Below, piece after piece: positions 1-8,200 of a DNA stretch of 64,000 nucleotides. The stretch's first letter is position 1. The number at the start of each line of letters is the position of its first letter. The notes beneath the pieces are model-generated. The model did no database searches. It saw only the letters and a program-made list of their open reading frames with translations, and was not told the origin of the DNA. Location: positions 62,001 through 126,000 of the forward strand of contig CAMDZD010000003.1 in assembly GCA_945910815.1 (NCBI GenBank), given 5' to 3'. Made by a program: the position numbers and the translations under genes. Source of the DNA: an uncultured Clostridia bacterium (lineage in GTDB: Bacteria > Bacillota > Clostridia > Oscillospirales > Ruminococcaceae).

Positions 1-693
1 GTAAGTCAGAAATTTGATGCAGAAAAGTTAAGGCGTGAATTTTCCGCAAACGTATCACATGAGCTTAAAACTCCGCTGACTACTATAAGAGGGTTCGGAG
101 AACTTTTCGGAAGCGGTATGATTACAGATACAGAGGATATAAAAAAATACGGTTCACGCATACAGCAGGAAAGTCAGAGATTATTATTTTTGATAAATGA
201 CATAATAAGATTATCCGAGCTTGATGAAAACAGCGAAGTAATTACATCAAAAGTCAATCTTATGGATACAGCCAAAGAAACAGCGGAAATTCTTTCAGAA
301 AAGGCTAAAAATGCTGAAGTAAGCATAATTTTTGAGGGTGATGAAAATTTATGCTGTATGTGCAATGAAAGCTATATCAGAGAGCTTTTCACAAATCTTA
401 TTGACAACTCAATAAAATACAATAAAAAAGGCGGTTACGTCAAAGTTGGAATTTTTTTCCGTGACGGAAAAAACGTCATATCAGTAAAGGATAACGGAAT
501 AGGTATTCCCGAAAGCGATACGGAAAGAATTTTTGAAAGATTTTACAGAGTAGACAAAAGTCATTCACGTCAGACGGGCGGAACAGGTCTGGGGTTGTCA
601 ATAGTAAAGCATATTGTAGCATATCACAGCGGTACAGTAAAGCTTGAAAGCAAGCTCGGCGAGGGTACTGAAATAACCATTTATCTCCCCTGA
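1..693 (+). CDS. Sensor histidine kinase, PhoR-like (5' truncated by window edge)
   Basis: The reading frame is open from base 1, so only the C-terminal catalytic half is in the window. The H-box (VSHELKTPLT, phospho-acceptor His codon at 58-60) lies in the DHp helix. The HATPase domain follows with an N-box (LIDNSIKYN), G1 (DNGIGIP), F-box (FERFYRVDKSHSR) and G2 (GGTGLGLSI), all intact, so this part should be functional. The YRVDKSHSRQTGGTGLGLSIV signature is typical of the PhoR/WalK class. The next gene is a Na/phosphate cotransporter preceded by Pho-box-like repeats, which makes a phosphate-responsive PhoR the likely identity; that is inference from context. The sensor and membrane region and the response regulator are upstream, outside the window. 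Confidence 0.9.
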   Translation, partial: VSQKFDAEKLRREFSANVSHELKTPLTTIRGFGELFGSGMITDTEDIKKYGSRIQQESQRLLFLINDIIRLSELDENSEVITSKVNLMDTAKETAEILSEKAKNAEVSIIFEGDENLCCMCNESYIRELFTNLIDNSIKYNKKGGYVKVGIFFRDGKNVISVKDNGIGIPESDTERIFERFYRVDKSHSRQTGGTGLGLSIVKHIVAYHSGTVKLESKLGEGTEITIYLP

Positions 694-731
694 TTCGACA
701 TAGTTTTTTATAAAATCTTCCGAATTTTCAA

Positions 732-786
732 TTTTACACGGATTTTACAAAATCAGCACTTTGGTTTTACAATGATGTTATATAAT
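732..786 (+). promoter_or_regulatory. Pho-box-like direct repeats and -10 for the Na/Pi cotransporter gene
   Basis: TTTTACA occurs at 732-738, 743-749 and 765-771, i.e. in 11-bp phase (11, then 22). A perfect -10 TATAAT is at 781-786, and no good -35 is present. Gram-positive PhoP sites are TT(A/C/T)ACA-type direct repeats with about 11-bp period that overlap the -35 region, so a PhoP-activated promoter is the natural reading. Confidence 0.6.
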
Positions 787-831
787 CATAGAGTGAAAAA
801 TTAAAAAGAAAAAATGATGGGAGTATTTTAA

Positions 832-2586
832 ATGAGTATTTTTAATGTATTTACCCTGCTCGGCGGACTTGCCTTTTTCCTCTATGGAATGAATATTATG
901 GGCGATGCACTCGAAAGAAAAGCAGGAAGCAAGCTGAAATCGATACTTGCAAACCTTACATCAAACACATTCAAAGGCTTTCTTTTAGGACTTGTCGTCA
1001 CGGCTGTTATACAGTCATCATCTGCAACTACTGTAATGGTAGTCGGATTTGTAAATTCCGGAATTATGACCTTGAGACAATCCATAGGAATTATACTTGG
1101 TGCAAATATAGGAACATCTGCAACATCATGGATTTTAAGCCTTTCGGGCATTGAGGGTGATACTTTTTGGATTAAGATGCTTAAACCATCATCATTTACC
1201 CCGATACTCGCAATTATAGGCATATTTCTTCTTATGTTCAATAAAAAATCAAATAACAAAGATGTAGCACTTATTTTTCTTGGTTTTGCAATTCTTATGT
1301 TTGGTATGGAAACAATGTCCGGAGCTGTTGAACCTCTTGCAGAGTCCGAAAAATTTCAGCAAATACTACTTCTTTTCTCAAATCCCGTGCTTGGCATTAT
1401 AGTTGGTGCAATTATGACAGCAGTAATTCAATCTTCTTCTGCTTCAGTCGGTATTCTTCAGGCATTGTCAACAAAATGTAATGTCAGTTATTCAACTGCA
1501 ATTCCTATTATAATGGGACAGAATATTGGTACATGTATTACAGCTATGCTTTCATCTGTCGGAGCAAGCAAGAATGCTAAAAGAACAGCCTGCGTTCATC
1601 TGCTTTTCAATACACTCAATTCGCTTATACTTCTTATAATATATTGCATATCAGATGCAGTTTTAAATTTTGCATTTTTAGATAATAATATAAGTGCTTT
1701 TGGAATCGCTTTTCTGCATTCAATATTCAATATCTTTGGTGCAATACTGTTTTTACCGCTTGCAGGTTTACTTGAAAAGCTTGCCTGTATGATTGTAAAG
1801 GATACAGATGATAAGGATAAAATTTCACTCCTTGATGAAAGACTTCTTTCAACTCCTCCCGTTGCCGTTGAAAGATGCAAGAATATTACTTTTGATATGG
1901 CAGAAATATCAATGCAGAGCCTTAAAAATTCAATGGATATAGTTTTCAGATACAGTGAGGATAAAGCGGATAAGATTTTAAAAGATGAAGATACCGTTGA
2001 TAAATATGAAGATGAACTCGGTTCATATCTTGTAAAGCTCGGAGCAATGGCGTTATCGGATTCGGACAGCAGGGAAGTTTCAAAGCTCCTCCGAATTATA
2101 GGCGATTTGGAACGTATCAGCGACCATTCTGTAAATATTCTTGAATCAGCAAATGAAATCCAGAGCAAAAATCTCAGCTTTTCCGCACCGGCTCAGAAGG
2201 AACTTTCCGTTATGATAAAAGCAGTAAGCGATATTCTTGATATGACACTTGATGCATTCCGAAACGGCGACCTTAAAAAAGCATATGATATTGAACCGCT
2301 TGAACAGGTTGTAGACAATCTCCAGATACTTCTCAAGAAAAGACATGTTTCAAGACTCCGCAAAAATGAATGTACAATTGAAATGGGATTCGTGCTTTCC
2401 GATTTGCTTACAAATCTCGAAAGAGTTTCAGACCATTGTTCAAATATTGCTGTCTGTATGATTGAAATTGCACATGAAAGCTTTGACACTCACGGATATA
2501 TTCAGGAGCTTAAATTCAATCACGACAAGGAATTTGACGAAAATGTTCAGAAATTAAGCAAAAAATATATGCTTGAATCAGTTTAA
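832..2586 (+). CDS. Na/phosphate cotransporter family protein with C-terminal PhoU domain
   Basis: A 584-aa membrane protein of the NptA / Na-Pi cotransporter II family. The two hallmark inverted repeats are visible, each with a QSSSA motif (residues 61-65 and again near 200), embedded in eight or more hydrophobic segments. The C-terminal third, from about residue 350, is soluble, helical and PhoU-like, as in many bacterial members. Its role is sodium-coupled phosphate uptake or export across the cytoplasmic membrane, with the PhoU part probably regulatory. It lies 138 bp after the histidine kinase, behind Pho-box-like repeats, and is closed by a rho-independent terminator. A GGGAG ribosome site precedes the ATG. 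Confidence 0.9.
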   Translation: MSIFNVFTLLGGLAFFLYGMNIMGDALERKAGSKLKSILANLTSNTFKGFLLGLVVTAVIQSSSATTVMVVGFVNSGIMTLRQSIGIILGANIGTSATSWILSLSGIEGDTFWIKMLKPSSFTPILAIIGIFLLMFNKKSNNKDVALIFLGFAILMFGMETMSGAVEPLAESEKFQQILLLFSNPVLGIIVGAIMTAVIQSSSASVGILQALSTKCNVSYSTAIPIIMGQNIGTCITAMLSSVGASKNAKRTACVHLLFNTLNSLILLIIYCISDAVLNFAFLDNNISAFGIAFLHSIFNIFGAILFLPLAGLLEKLACMIVKDTDDKDKISLLDERLLSTPPVAVERCKNITFDMAEISMQSLKNSMDIVFRYSEDKADKILKDEDTVDKYEDELGSYLVKLGAMALSDSDSREVSKLLRIIGDLERISDHSVNILESANEIQSKNLSFSAPAQKELSVMIKAVSDILDMTLDAFRNGDLKKAYDIEPLEQVVDNLQILLKKRHVSRLRKNECTIEMGFVLSDLLTNLERVSDHCSNIAVCMIEIAHESFDTHGYIQELKFNHDKEFDENVQKLSKKYMLESV

Positions 2587-2593
2587 CCGAAAG

Positions 2594-2617
2594 AAGCAGG
2601 TTTTGCCTGCTTTTTTT
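2594..2617 (+). terminator. Rho-independent terminator after the Na/Pi cotransporter gene
   Basis: AAGCAGG / CCTGCTT stem (2594-2600 with 2606-2612) with a 5-nt loop, running into a T tract. Confidence 0.85.
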
Positions 2618-2619
2618 GA

Positions 2620-2648
2620 TTGACAAAATAAGATACTTTTGATATAAT
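2620..2648 (+). promoter_or_regulatory. Consensus sigma-A-type promoter for the 2684 gene
   Basis: TTGACA at 2620-2625 and TATAAT at 2643-2648 with a 17-bp spacer. Confidence 0.8.
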
Positions 2649-2683
2649 GAATATGAAAATTATTTAAGCGTGAGGTTTTTTTA

Positions 2684-3487
2684 ATGAAGAAGAATATTAA
2701 GGGACTGAAAATAGCAGTATTATTTTCTTTTATATTGTTTATAATATCATTGTGCTTTGTTGCATGTACAAATTACTTTTCCGGAAAGTCAAGAATAGAA
2801 CTTGATATGGATACAATAGAATTTGTACAGTTTGAAGAGCCAAAGGAAGGCGATACAATTGCAACAATAAAAACTACTCTCGGAGATATAAAAGCCGTAC
2901 TCTATCCGCAGTATTCCCCGAATGCCGTTCAGAATTTTATTGAGCTTGCCGAAAGCGGATATTATGACAATACCTATGTATTCCATTCCGAAAAGGGTAT
3001 ATATACCGCTATGGGTTCTCCTCTCAAAGACGGTACACTTCCTGATGATTACGATGAGTCAAGGGAACTTGTTGAAATGGAACTCAATCAGAATCTCTGG
3101 CCTTTCAGAGGTGCAATATGCTCTATGACTACAACAGTAAAAAGAAGTTTCTGGGATTTTCTCAAAGGCAAGGCAACTTATTACTGCGGAAGCCGTTTCT
3201 GCGTTCTTAATTCAATAGAATTTACTGACGAGGTAAAAGAGGAAATATATACCTATTCATCAGATACAAAAATCCCTGACGCTTTTGTTGAACATGGAGG
3301 AATACCAAACTTTTCACAGCAGATTACTGTAATAGGTCAGACTTATGAGGGATTTGATGTCATTGATAAGCTCACTAATCTTGAGGTACAGCCAAGTGAT
3401 GATGATACTTCAAAAATACCCGTTGATGATGTGATGATTCTTTCTGTTGAAATAGGAAAATATACAGAAACAGAGTCCGGAGAATAA
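2684..3487 (+). CDS. Divergent cyclophilin-like lipoprotein
   Basis: A 267-aa protein with a lipoprotein signal peptide: a basic N-terminus, a hydrophobic stretch, then a lipobox ending in FVAC at about residue 28. The cyclophilin fold is recognisable from TIKTTLGDIKAVLYP and NFIELAESGYYDNTYVFH. The catalytic motif is degenerate: cyclophilins have FHRVI...MIQGGDP, whereas here it reads FHSEKGIYTAMGSP, without the catalytic Arg and Gln. It may have lost prolyl isomerase activity and act as a binding or chaperone protein on the outer face of the membrane. The next gene is a canonical paralogue, probably a tandem duplicate with its own promoter. Confidence 0.8.
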   Translation: MKKNIKGLKIAVLFSFILFIISLCFVACTNYFSGKSRIELDMDTIEFVQFEEPKEGDTIATIKTTLGDIKAVLYPQYSPNAVQNFIELAESGYYDNTYVFHSEKGIYTAMGSPLKDGTLPDDYDESRELVEMELNQNLWPFRGAICSMTTTVKRSFWDFLKGKATYYCGSRFCVLNSIEFTDEVKEEIYTYSSDTKIPDAFVEHGGIPNFSQQITVIGQTYEGFDVIDKLTNLEVQPSDDDTSKIPVDDVMILSVEIGKYTETESGE

Positions 3488-3578
3488 TTAATTCATCACT
3501 AACAACAAAATAATATTATTCATAACTGAAAATTCTTGTTTAAATTGGCATTATTATTTTAAAATGTTCGTTTTTTGC

Positions 3579-3607
3579 TTTACAAATCAAAGATTATGAT
3601 ATATAAT
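3579..3607 (+). promoter_or_regulatory. Promoter for the cyclophilin lipoprotein gene
   Basis: TTTACA at 3579-3584 and TATAAT at 3602-3607, 17-bp spacer, in an otherwise featureless AT-rich 179-bp gap. Confidence 0.7.
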
Positions 3608-3681
3608 AATAACTTAGAGTATAATTGATACTCATTATAATATCTTTGCTTAAATAAATCTGACTTATGGAGGATATATAT

Positions 3682-4470
3682 ATGCTTAAAAGGATTTTTG
3701 CAACAGCTCTCTGCTTTTCATTTCTTGCATGTTCTATGACAGCATGCGGAAAAGAAGTGGAACTGAAAGAATCTTCAGATTCACAGTCATCTTCTGTATC
3801 TGCTGATTTGCAGGCAGGTGAATATGTGAATTTCACTGCTCCCGAAAAGGGTGAGCAGATTGTAATTATGACCATTAAGGATATGGGTGATATAAAAATA
3901 AAGCTTTTCCCCGAACTTGCTCCGACAGGTGTAAAAAACTTTGTTGAGCTTGCAAAACAGGGATATTATGACGAGCTTATTTTTCACCGTGTAATCAGCA
4001 ATTTTATGATTCAGGGCGGTGACCCCAAGGGCAACGGTACAGGCGGAAGTCCTGCTGAAGGAATTACTTTTGAAGCCGGTGACGCTTCCCCGTATCTTAC
4101 ACATGTTTCCGGTGCTGTTGCATATGCAAACAGCGGTTCAACTGCTACTAACGGAAGTCAGTTCTATATTGTTACCGGCGAAAAGTATGATGAAAACACG
4201 CTTTCACAGATGGAACAGGCTTACGGAAAAACTTATTCCGATTCATTCAAGAAAATGTACAGTGAAATCGGAGGAGCTCCATGGCTTGACGGAAGCTATA
4301 CAATATTCGGTCAGGTTTTTGACGGTCTTGATATAGTTTATAAAATTCAGAATGTTGCAACAGATGCAAGCGACAAGCCTTATGATGCTGTTACTATTGA
4401 ATCAGTCAAGGTGGCTGAATATGACGGCGGAGACATTAAATGGTATATCAGCGATTATGCTGAACAGTAA
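3682..4470 (+). CDS. Peptidyl-prolyl cis-trans isomerase, cyclophilin-type lipoprotein
   Basis: A 262-aa extracytoplasmic foldase. I place the start at 3682 rather than the in-frame ATG at 3667 because a GGAGG ribosome site (3669-3673) overlaps the latter and sits 8 nt before ATG 3682. The mature protein begins at the lipobox cysteine (MTAC). The cyclophilin core is canonical: FHRVI with the catalytic Arg, then MIQGGDP and a TNGSQFYI strand. It catalyses proline isomerisation of secreted proteins outside the membrane, a useful job in a cell exporting large cellulosomal enzymes (the link is inference). It follows a catalytically degenerate paralogue. Confidence 0.9.
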   Translation: MLKRIFATALCFSFLACSMTACGKEVELKESSDSQSSSVSADLQAGEYVNFTAPEKGEQIVIMTIKDMGDIKIKLFPELAPTGVKNFVELAKQGYYDELIFHRVISNFMIQGGDPKGNGTGGSPAEGITFEAGDASPYLTHVSGAVAYANSGSTATNGSQFYIVTGEKYDENTLSQMEQAYGKTYSDSFKKMYSEIGGAPWLDGSYTIFGQVFDGLDIVYKIQNVATDASDKPYDAVTIESVKVAEYDGGDIKWYISDYAEQ

Positions 4471-4534
4471 AAAATGATGGGATAATAAAAGGAATCTTAA
4501 TGAAAATATTCCTGAAAATAAGGAGAGAAAGCTT

Positions 4535-5839
4535 TTGGATAAATTTGTTATAAAGGGCGGTCGCCGTCTTTGCGGAGAGGTCGTTATAAGCGGAGCAAAA
4601 AATTCCGCTGTGGCAATTCTTCCGGCTGTAATACTTTCAGATGAACCGTGCGTTATAAATAACGTTCCCGCTATAAGCGATGTAAATATAAGCCTCAGAA
4701 TACTAAGGGAAATGGGTGCTGATATCACACCGCTTTCAAGAACATCATACAGAATTGATGCAACTCACATAAACAGATGCTGTGTTCCGTATGAAACAGC
4801 AAGAAAGATGAGAGCATCATATTATTTCCTTGGGGCATTGCTCGGAAAATTCAATCAGGCAAGAGTTTCAATGCCGGGGGGCTGTCCTCTTGGTGACAGA
4901 CCTATTGACCAGCATCTCAAAGCCTTTTCTGCACTCGGTGCGGATTATACAATAAGTCAGGGAATGATTGACCTTAAATGTCAGAAACTCAAGGGCGGAA
5001 ATATATTCTTTGACGTTGTAACTGTCGGTGCAACCATGAATGCAATTCTTGCAGCGGTAAGGGCAGAAGGTCTTACAGTAATAGAAAATGCTGCTAAAGA
5101 ACCTCATATAGTTGACCTTGCAAACTTCCTCAATTCAATGGGTGCCAATATCATGGGTGCAGGTACGGACGTAATCAAAATAAGAGGCGTTAAGTATCTC
5201 AAAGGTACGACATATACTGTCATTCCCGACCAGATTGAGGCAGGAACTTTTATGATTGCAGCGGCAGCTACAAACGGCAATGTACTTATTAAAAACGTTA
5301 TTCCCAAACATCTTGAATCAATAACAAAAAAGCTTGAAAAAATCGGAGTTACTGTTGAACAGGGCGACGACAGCGTAAGAGTATACGTTGATGGCCCTCT
5401 TGTAAAGGCAAGTATAAAGACAACTCCACACCCCGGATTCCCTACTGATATGCAGCCACAGATTGCAACACTTCTTACCCTTGCAGAGGGTACAAGTATA
5501 GTTACAGAGGGAGTATGGGAACAGCGTTTCAGATACGTTGACGAACTCCGCCGAATGGGTGCGGATATATCAGTTGACGGAAAAGTTGCAGTTATTGAGG
5601 GTACGGGACATCTTACAGGGGCTCCGGTTAAGGCTTGTGACCTCAGAGCAGGTGCGGCATTGATTATTGCAGGACTTGCGGCAGACGGCATTACCGAAAT
5701 TGAAGATATTTACCATATAGAACGTGGCTATGACTGTATGGAAAAGAAACTCCGTGAATTGGGAGCTGATATTGAAAAAAAAAGCTTTCCCGATGAAGCC
5801 GTTCCCGAAAAAAATGAAAATCAGCAGAGTATAGCATAA
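4535..5839 (+). CDS. murA: UDP-N-acetylglucosamine 1-carboxyvinyltransferase
   Basis: MurA transfers enolpyruvate from PEP to UDP-GlcNAc, the first committed step of peptidoglycan synthesis, in the cytosol. The 434-aa length is standard. The start is TTG at 4535 with an AAGGAGAG ribosome site at 4520-4527. Key residues are present: Lys22-Asn23 near the N-terminus (SGAKNSAV) and the PEP-loop Cys117 in GGCPLGDRP, which is the fosfomycin target. The C-terminal tail is a variable charged stretch. It stands alone, 64 bp after the cyclophilin gene, and ends in a strong terminator. Confidence 0.97.
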   Translation: MDKFVIKGGRRLCGEVVISGAKNSAVAILPAVILSDEPCVINNVPAISDVNISLRILREMGADITPLSRTSYRIDATHINRCCVPYETARKMRASYYFLGALLGKFNQARVSMPGGCPLGDRPIDQHLKAFSALGADYTISQGMIDLKCQKLKGGNIFFDVVTVGATMNAILAAVRAEGLTVIENAAKEPHIVDLANFLNSMGANIMGAGTDVIKIRGVKYLKGTTYTVIPDQIEAGTFMIAAAATNGNVLIKNVIPKHLESITKKLEKIGVTVEQGDDSVRVYVDGPLVKASIKTTPHPGFPTDMQPQIATLLTLAEGTSIVTEGVWEQRFRYVDELRRMGADISVDGKVAVIEGTGHLTGAPVKACDLRAGAALIIAGLAADGITEIEDIYHIERGYDCMEKKLRELGADIEKKSFPDEAVPEKNENQQSIA

Positions 5840-5840
5840 A

Positions 5841-5867
5841 AAAAGCGGGCATCAAGCCCGTTTTTTT
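5841..5867 (+). terminator. Terminator after murA
   Basis: GCGGGC / GCCCG hairpin with an ATCAA loop, an A-run before it and seven T after; it can act in both directions. Confidence 0.9.
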
Positions 5868-5920
5868 ATATTGTTTCTTGTTTCACCGACTGAATCATCT
5901 GAAAAGTACATTTTTCCGTC

Positions 5921-6079
5921 TTAACGTTCATACTCACGCATATACTGAAAATCACAGTTATACGAAGAAAAACGTTTCTTTTCGGGAATATTTTTAAATT
6001 TTCGGTAAAGGCTGTTTACAACTGCCGATACTTCACCGCAAAGAGAGGCAGTTATTTTAATCACCTTCTTATTAAACAT
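5921..6079 (-). CDS. Possible small basic protein (52 aa)
   Basis: The 425-bp gap between murA and the Nudix gene contains a minus-strand ORF of 52 codons (MFNKKVIKITASLCGEV... ending MREYER). A plausible promoter lies upstream on that strand (CTGACA, 17 bp, TATAAC), and codon use resembles neighbouring genes. The ribosome site is weak (CAAAAAG). I recognise no family. It faces the bidirectional murA terminator. It could be a real small gene or chance; support is moderate at best. Confidence 0.35.
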   Translation of the reverse strand: MFNKKVIKITASLCGEVSAVVNSLYRKFKNIPEKKRFSSYNCDFQYMREYER

Positions 6080-6203
6080 CTTTTTGATATTATTGTTATA
6101 TACTAAACACTCTGATTTGTCAGGCGTATTTTGAATTTTTGTAATTAATAACTAATTTTTGTAAAAACAATTATGCGAAATATACAAAAATCTGTATATA
6201 CGC

Positions 6204-6251
6204 TTGACATATTACCTTGTAATATGATATTCTTTAGGAGATAATATCATA
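6204..6251 (+). promoter_or_regulatory. Promoter with inverted-repeat operator for the Nudix regulator
   Basis: TTGACA at 6204-6209, with GATATT (6226-6231) as the likely -10. A perfect 9-bp inverted repeat, TATGATATT (6223-6231) and AATATCATA (6243-6251) around an 11-nt centre, covers the -10 and the transcription start. The position suggests an autorepressor site, probably for the NrtR-like protein encoded just downstream (inference). Confidence 0.55.
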
Positions 6252-6264
6252 GAGGTGATGAATT

Positions 6265-7074
6265 TTGGTAATTTTACCTGAAAACTATAATATAAACGAT
6301 TACGACAGACCGTCCGTAGCAACTGATATTGCAGTATTCACAATAAGAAAAAATCCAAGCGAAAGCTACCGCCATTTGTCAAAAATGAGACTTTCCCTGC
6401 TTATGGTAAAGAGAACGGAAGAACCTTATAAGGGAATGCTTTCACTTCCGGGGGGATTTACTGTCCGCACTGAAACAATAGAACAGACTGCAAAACGCAA
6501 GCTTTATGAAAAAACAGGTGTTAAAAATGTTCCCATATCGCTTTTATACAATTCCTCCGCAATGGGACGTGACCCGAGAGGCTGGATAATATCATGTGCA
6601 TACTGGACAGTCGTTGAAAACGGTCAGACAGATATAACAGAAGAAAATGCATCGTGGTATGATGTTAAATTCACATACGGCGAAGAAAGTATTCTTGAAC
6701 TTATTTCAGATGACGGAAAATACCACAGAATAGTTTTTCATGTTTCCGGAAATACTGAACTTTATAACGAGGCTGTAAAAATTGAAACTCTTGAAAATGA
6801 CTGCATAGCATTTGACCATGCGGAAATAATAGCAAGGGCAATTATACAGCTTAGAAACAGCCTTGATTATCCCTATCCGGCATTCAGACTTCTTCCCGAA
6901 TCCTTTACGCTTACGGAACTTCAGCAGGTATATGAAGTAATACTCGATACTCCTCTGCTTATGGCAAACTTCCGCCGTAAAATATCACCGTATGTTGAGG
7001 AAACAGGAGAAATTGAAGCAGGTGCAGGTCACAGACCGTCAAAGCTGTTCAGACCTCTTATTAAGGAGAAATAA
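6265..7074 (+). CDS. NrtR-like regulator: degenerate Nudix domain plus winged helix
   Basis: A 269-aa protein read from TTG 6265 behind an AGAGGTGATG ribosome site. Residues 15-150 form a Nudix fold; the Nudix box spans residues 64-86. Two metal-binding glutamates of the RE-U-X-EE core are lysines (RKLYEKTGV, residues 78-86), so hydrolysis is probably lost. Residues about 200-265 (FTLTELQQVYEVIL, FRRKISPYVEETG, HRPSKLFR) match the winged-helix domain of NrtR regulators, which sense ADP-ribose and control NAD metabolism. The product is therefore more likely a transcription factor than an enzyme. The aldo/keto reductase gene starts 2 bp after its stop, so the two are co-transcribed. Confidence 0.8.
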   Translation: MVILPENYNINDYDRPSVATDIAVFTIRKNPSESYRHLSKMRLSLLMVKRTEEPYKGMLSLPGGFTVRTETIEQTAKRKLYEKTGVKNVPISLLYNSSAMGRDPRGWIISCAYWTVVENGQTDITEENASWYDVKFTYGEESILELISDDGKYHRIVFHVSGNTELYNEAVKIETLENDCIAFDHAEIIARAIIQLRNSLDYPYPAFRLLPESFTLTELQQVYEVILDTPLLMANFRRKISPYVEETGEIEAGAGHRPSKLFRPLIKEK

Positions 7075-7076
7075 AA

Positions 7077-8072
7077 ATGTATACCCCTAATGAAAAACGC
7101 TATGAAAATATGATTTATAACCGTTGCGGTAAAAGCGGACTGAAGCTTTCCGCAATATCTCTCGGATTCTGGAAGAATTTCGGATACGCAAATAATTTTT
7201 CAAATATGGAAGAAATGGTTCACACTGCTTTTGACCTCGGAATAGTTCACTTTGACCTTGCAAACAATTATGGAAATCCCTATAACGGCAGTGCAGAGGA
7301 AAATTTCGGTCGTATTCTTGACAACGGAATGAGAAAATACCGTGATGAAATATGCATATCCACAAAGGCAGGCTATGAAATGTGGGAGGGCGTATACGGT
7401 GACAGAAACGGCTCAAGAAAGTATCTCACAGCGTCTCTTGACCAGAGTCTTAAAAGAATGGGACTTGAATATGTTGATATATTCTATCACCACGTATTCG
7501 ACCCGAACACTCCTCTTGAGGAAACTGCTCTTGCCCTTGACAATGCAGTAAAACAGGGAAAAGCTCTGTATGTGGGAATATCGAACTACAACAGAGAACA
7601 GTCCGAAGAAATAACAAAAATATTCCGTGAACTTAAAACGCCGTTTATAGTAAATCAGCCGTCATATTCAATGCTGAACAGGTGGATTGAATCCGACAAG
7701 CTTGATGAATGGGCAGTTGAAAACGGTATAGGAATATCAGTATTTTCACCCTTATATCAAGGTATGCTGACAGGAAAGTATATAAACGGTATTCCGCAAG
7801 ATTCAAGAATAGGCAGAAACGATACGCATATCGGAAATCAGCTTGATGAAAAGATGATTTCAAAAATAAAGGCTCTTAACGATATAGCAGTATCAAGAGG
7901 GCAGACTCTTGCACAGATGGCATTGTCGTGGGTTCTGAATAATAAGAGCGTTACAACAGTTCTGATAGGTGCAAGCCGTCCTTCGCAGATAAAGGAAAAC
8001 GTTGACTGTATAAAAAATCTTTCGTTTACTGATGATGAAATTTCAGCAATAGAAAAAATTCTTGCAGAATAA
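7077..8072 (+). CDS. Aldo/keto reductase, YghZ-like
   Basis: A 331-aa NAD(P)H-dependent carbonyl reductase of the AKR superfamily; the opening (YENMIYNRCGKSGLKLSAISLGFW) is typical of the YghZ/MgrA subgroup. The catalytic tetrad is visible: Asp and Tyr in the DLANNYG region, Lys in CISTKAG and His in DIFYHHVFDP. The cofactor-binding end (GISNYNREQ, LIGASRPSQI) is intact. The substrate is probably a small aldehyde such as glyceraldehyde 3-phosphate or methylglyoxal. It is the second gene of an operon with the NrtR-like regulator, with an AAGGAG ribosome site inside the upstream gene. Coupling to NAD status is an inference. Confidence 0.92.
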   Translation: MYTPNEKRYENMIYNRCGKSGLKLSAISLGFWKNFGYANNFSNMEEMVHTAFDLGIVHFDLANNYGNPYNGSAEENFGRILDNGMRKYRDEICISTKAGYEMWEGVYGDRNGSRKYLTASLDQSLKRMGLEYVDIFYHHVFDPNTPLEETALALDNAVKQGKALYVGISNYNREQSEEITKIFRELKTPFIVNQPSYSMLNRWIESDKLDEWAVENGIGISVFSPLYQGMLTGKYINGIPQDSRIGRNDTHIGNQLDEKMISKIKALNDIAVSRGQTLAQMALSWVLNNKSVTTVLIGASRPSQIKENVDCIKNLSFTDDEISAIEKILAE

Positions 8073-8079
8073 TAAAAAC

Positions 8080-8110
8080 CGGACAGTTTTCGCACTGTCC
8101 GATTTTTTTT
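8080..8110 (+). terminator. Terminator after the aldo/keto reductase gene
   Basis: CGGACAG / CTGTCCG stem (8080-8086 with 8095-8101) followed by an A and eight T. Confidence 0.9.
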
Positions 8111-8131
8111 GAAAAAAATACAGAAAAGCTA

Positions 8132-8160
8132 TTGACAAACGGATAAAGATATGATATTAT
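8132..8160 (+). promoter_or_regulatory. Promoter for the metal P-type ATPase gene
   Basis: TTGACA at 8132-8137 and TATTAT at 8155-8160, 17-bp spacer, immediately upstream of the ArsR-type operator. Confidence 0.75.
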
Positions 8161-8163
8161 AAA

Positions 8164-8185
8164 CATATGAACAATTATTCATATG
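8164..8185 (+). promoter_or_regulatory. ArsR/SmtB-type metal-responsive operator
   Basis: A perfect inverted repeat CATATGAA-N6-TTCATATG sits just after the -10. It matches the well-known ATATGAA..TTCATAT operator of ArsR/SmtB/CadC repressors, which release DNA on binding Zn, Cd or Pb. No ArsR-family gene is in the window, so the repressor must be encoded elsewhere. Confidence 0.7.
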
Positions 8186-8200
8186 AAAGGGTGGATTTTT

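Noticed and set aside
5104..5691. Long minus-strand frame inside murA
   Set aside because: MurA is fully conserved on the plus strand; this frame has no ribosome site and no recognisable product.
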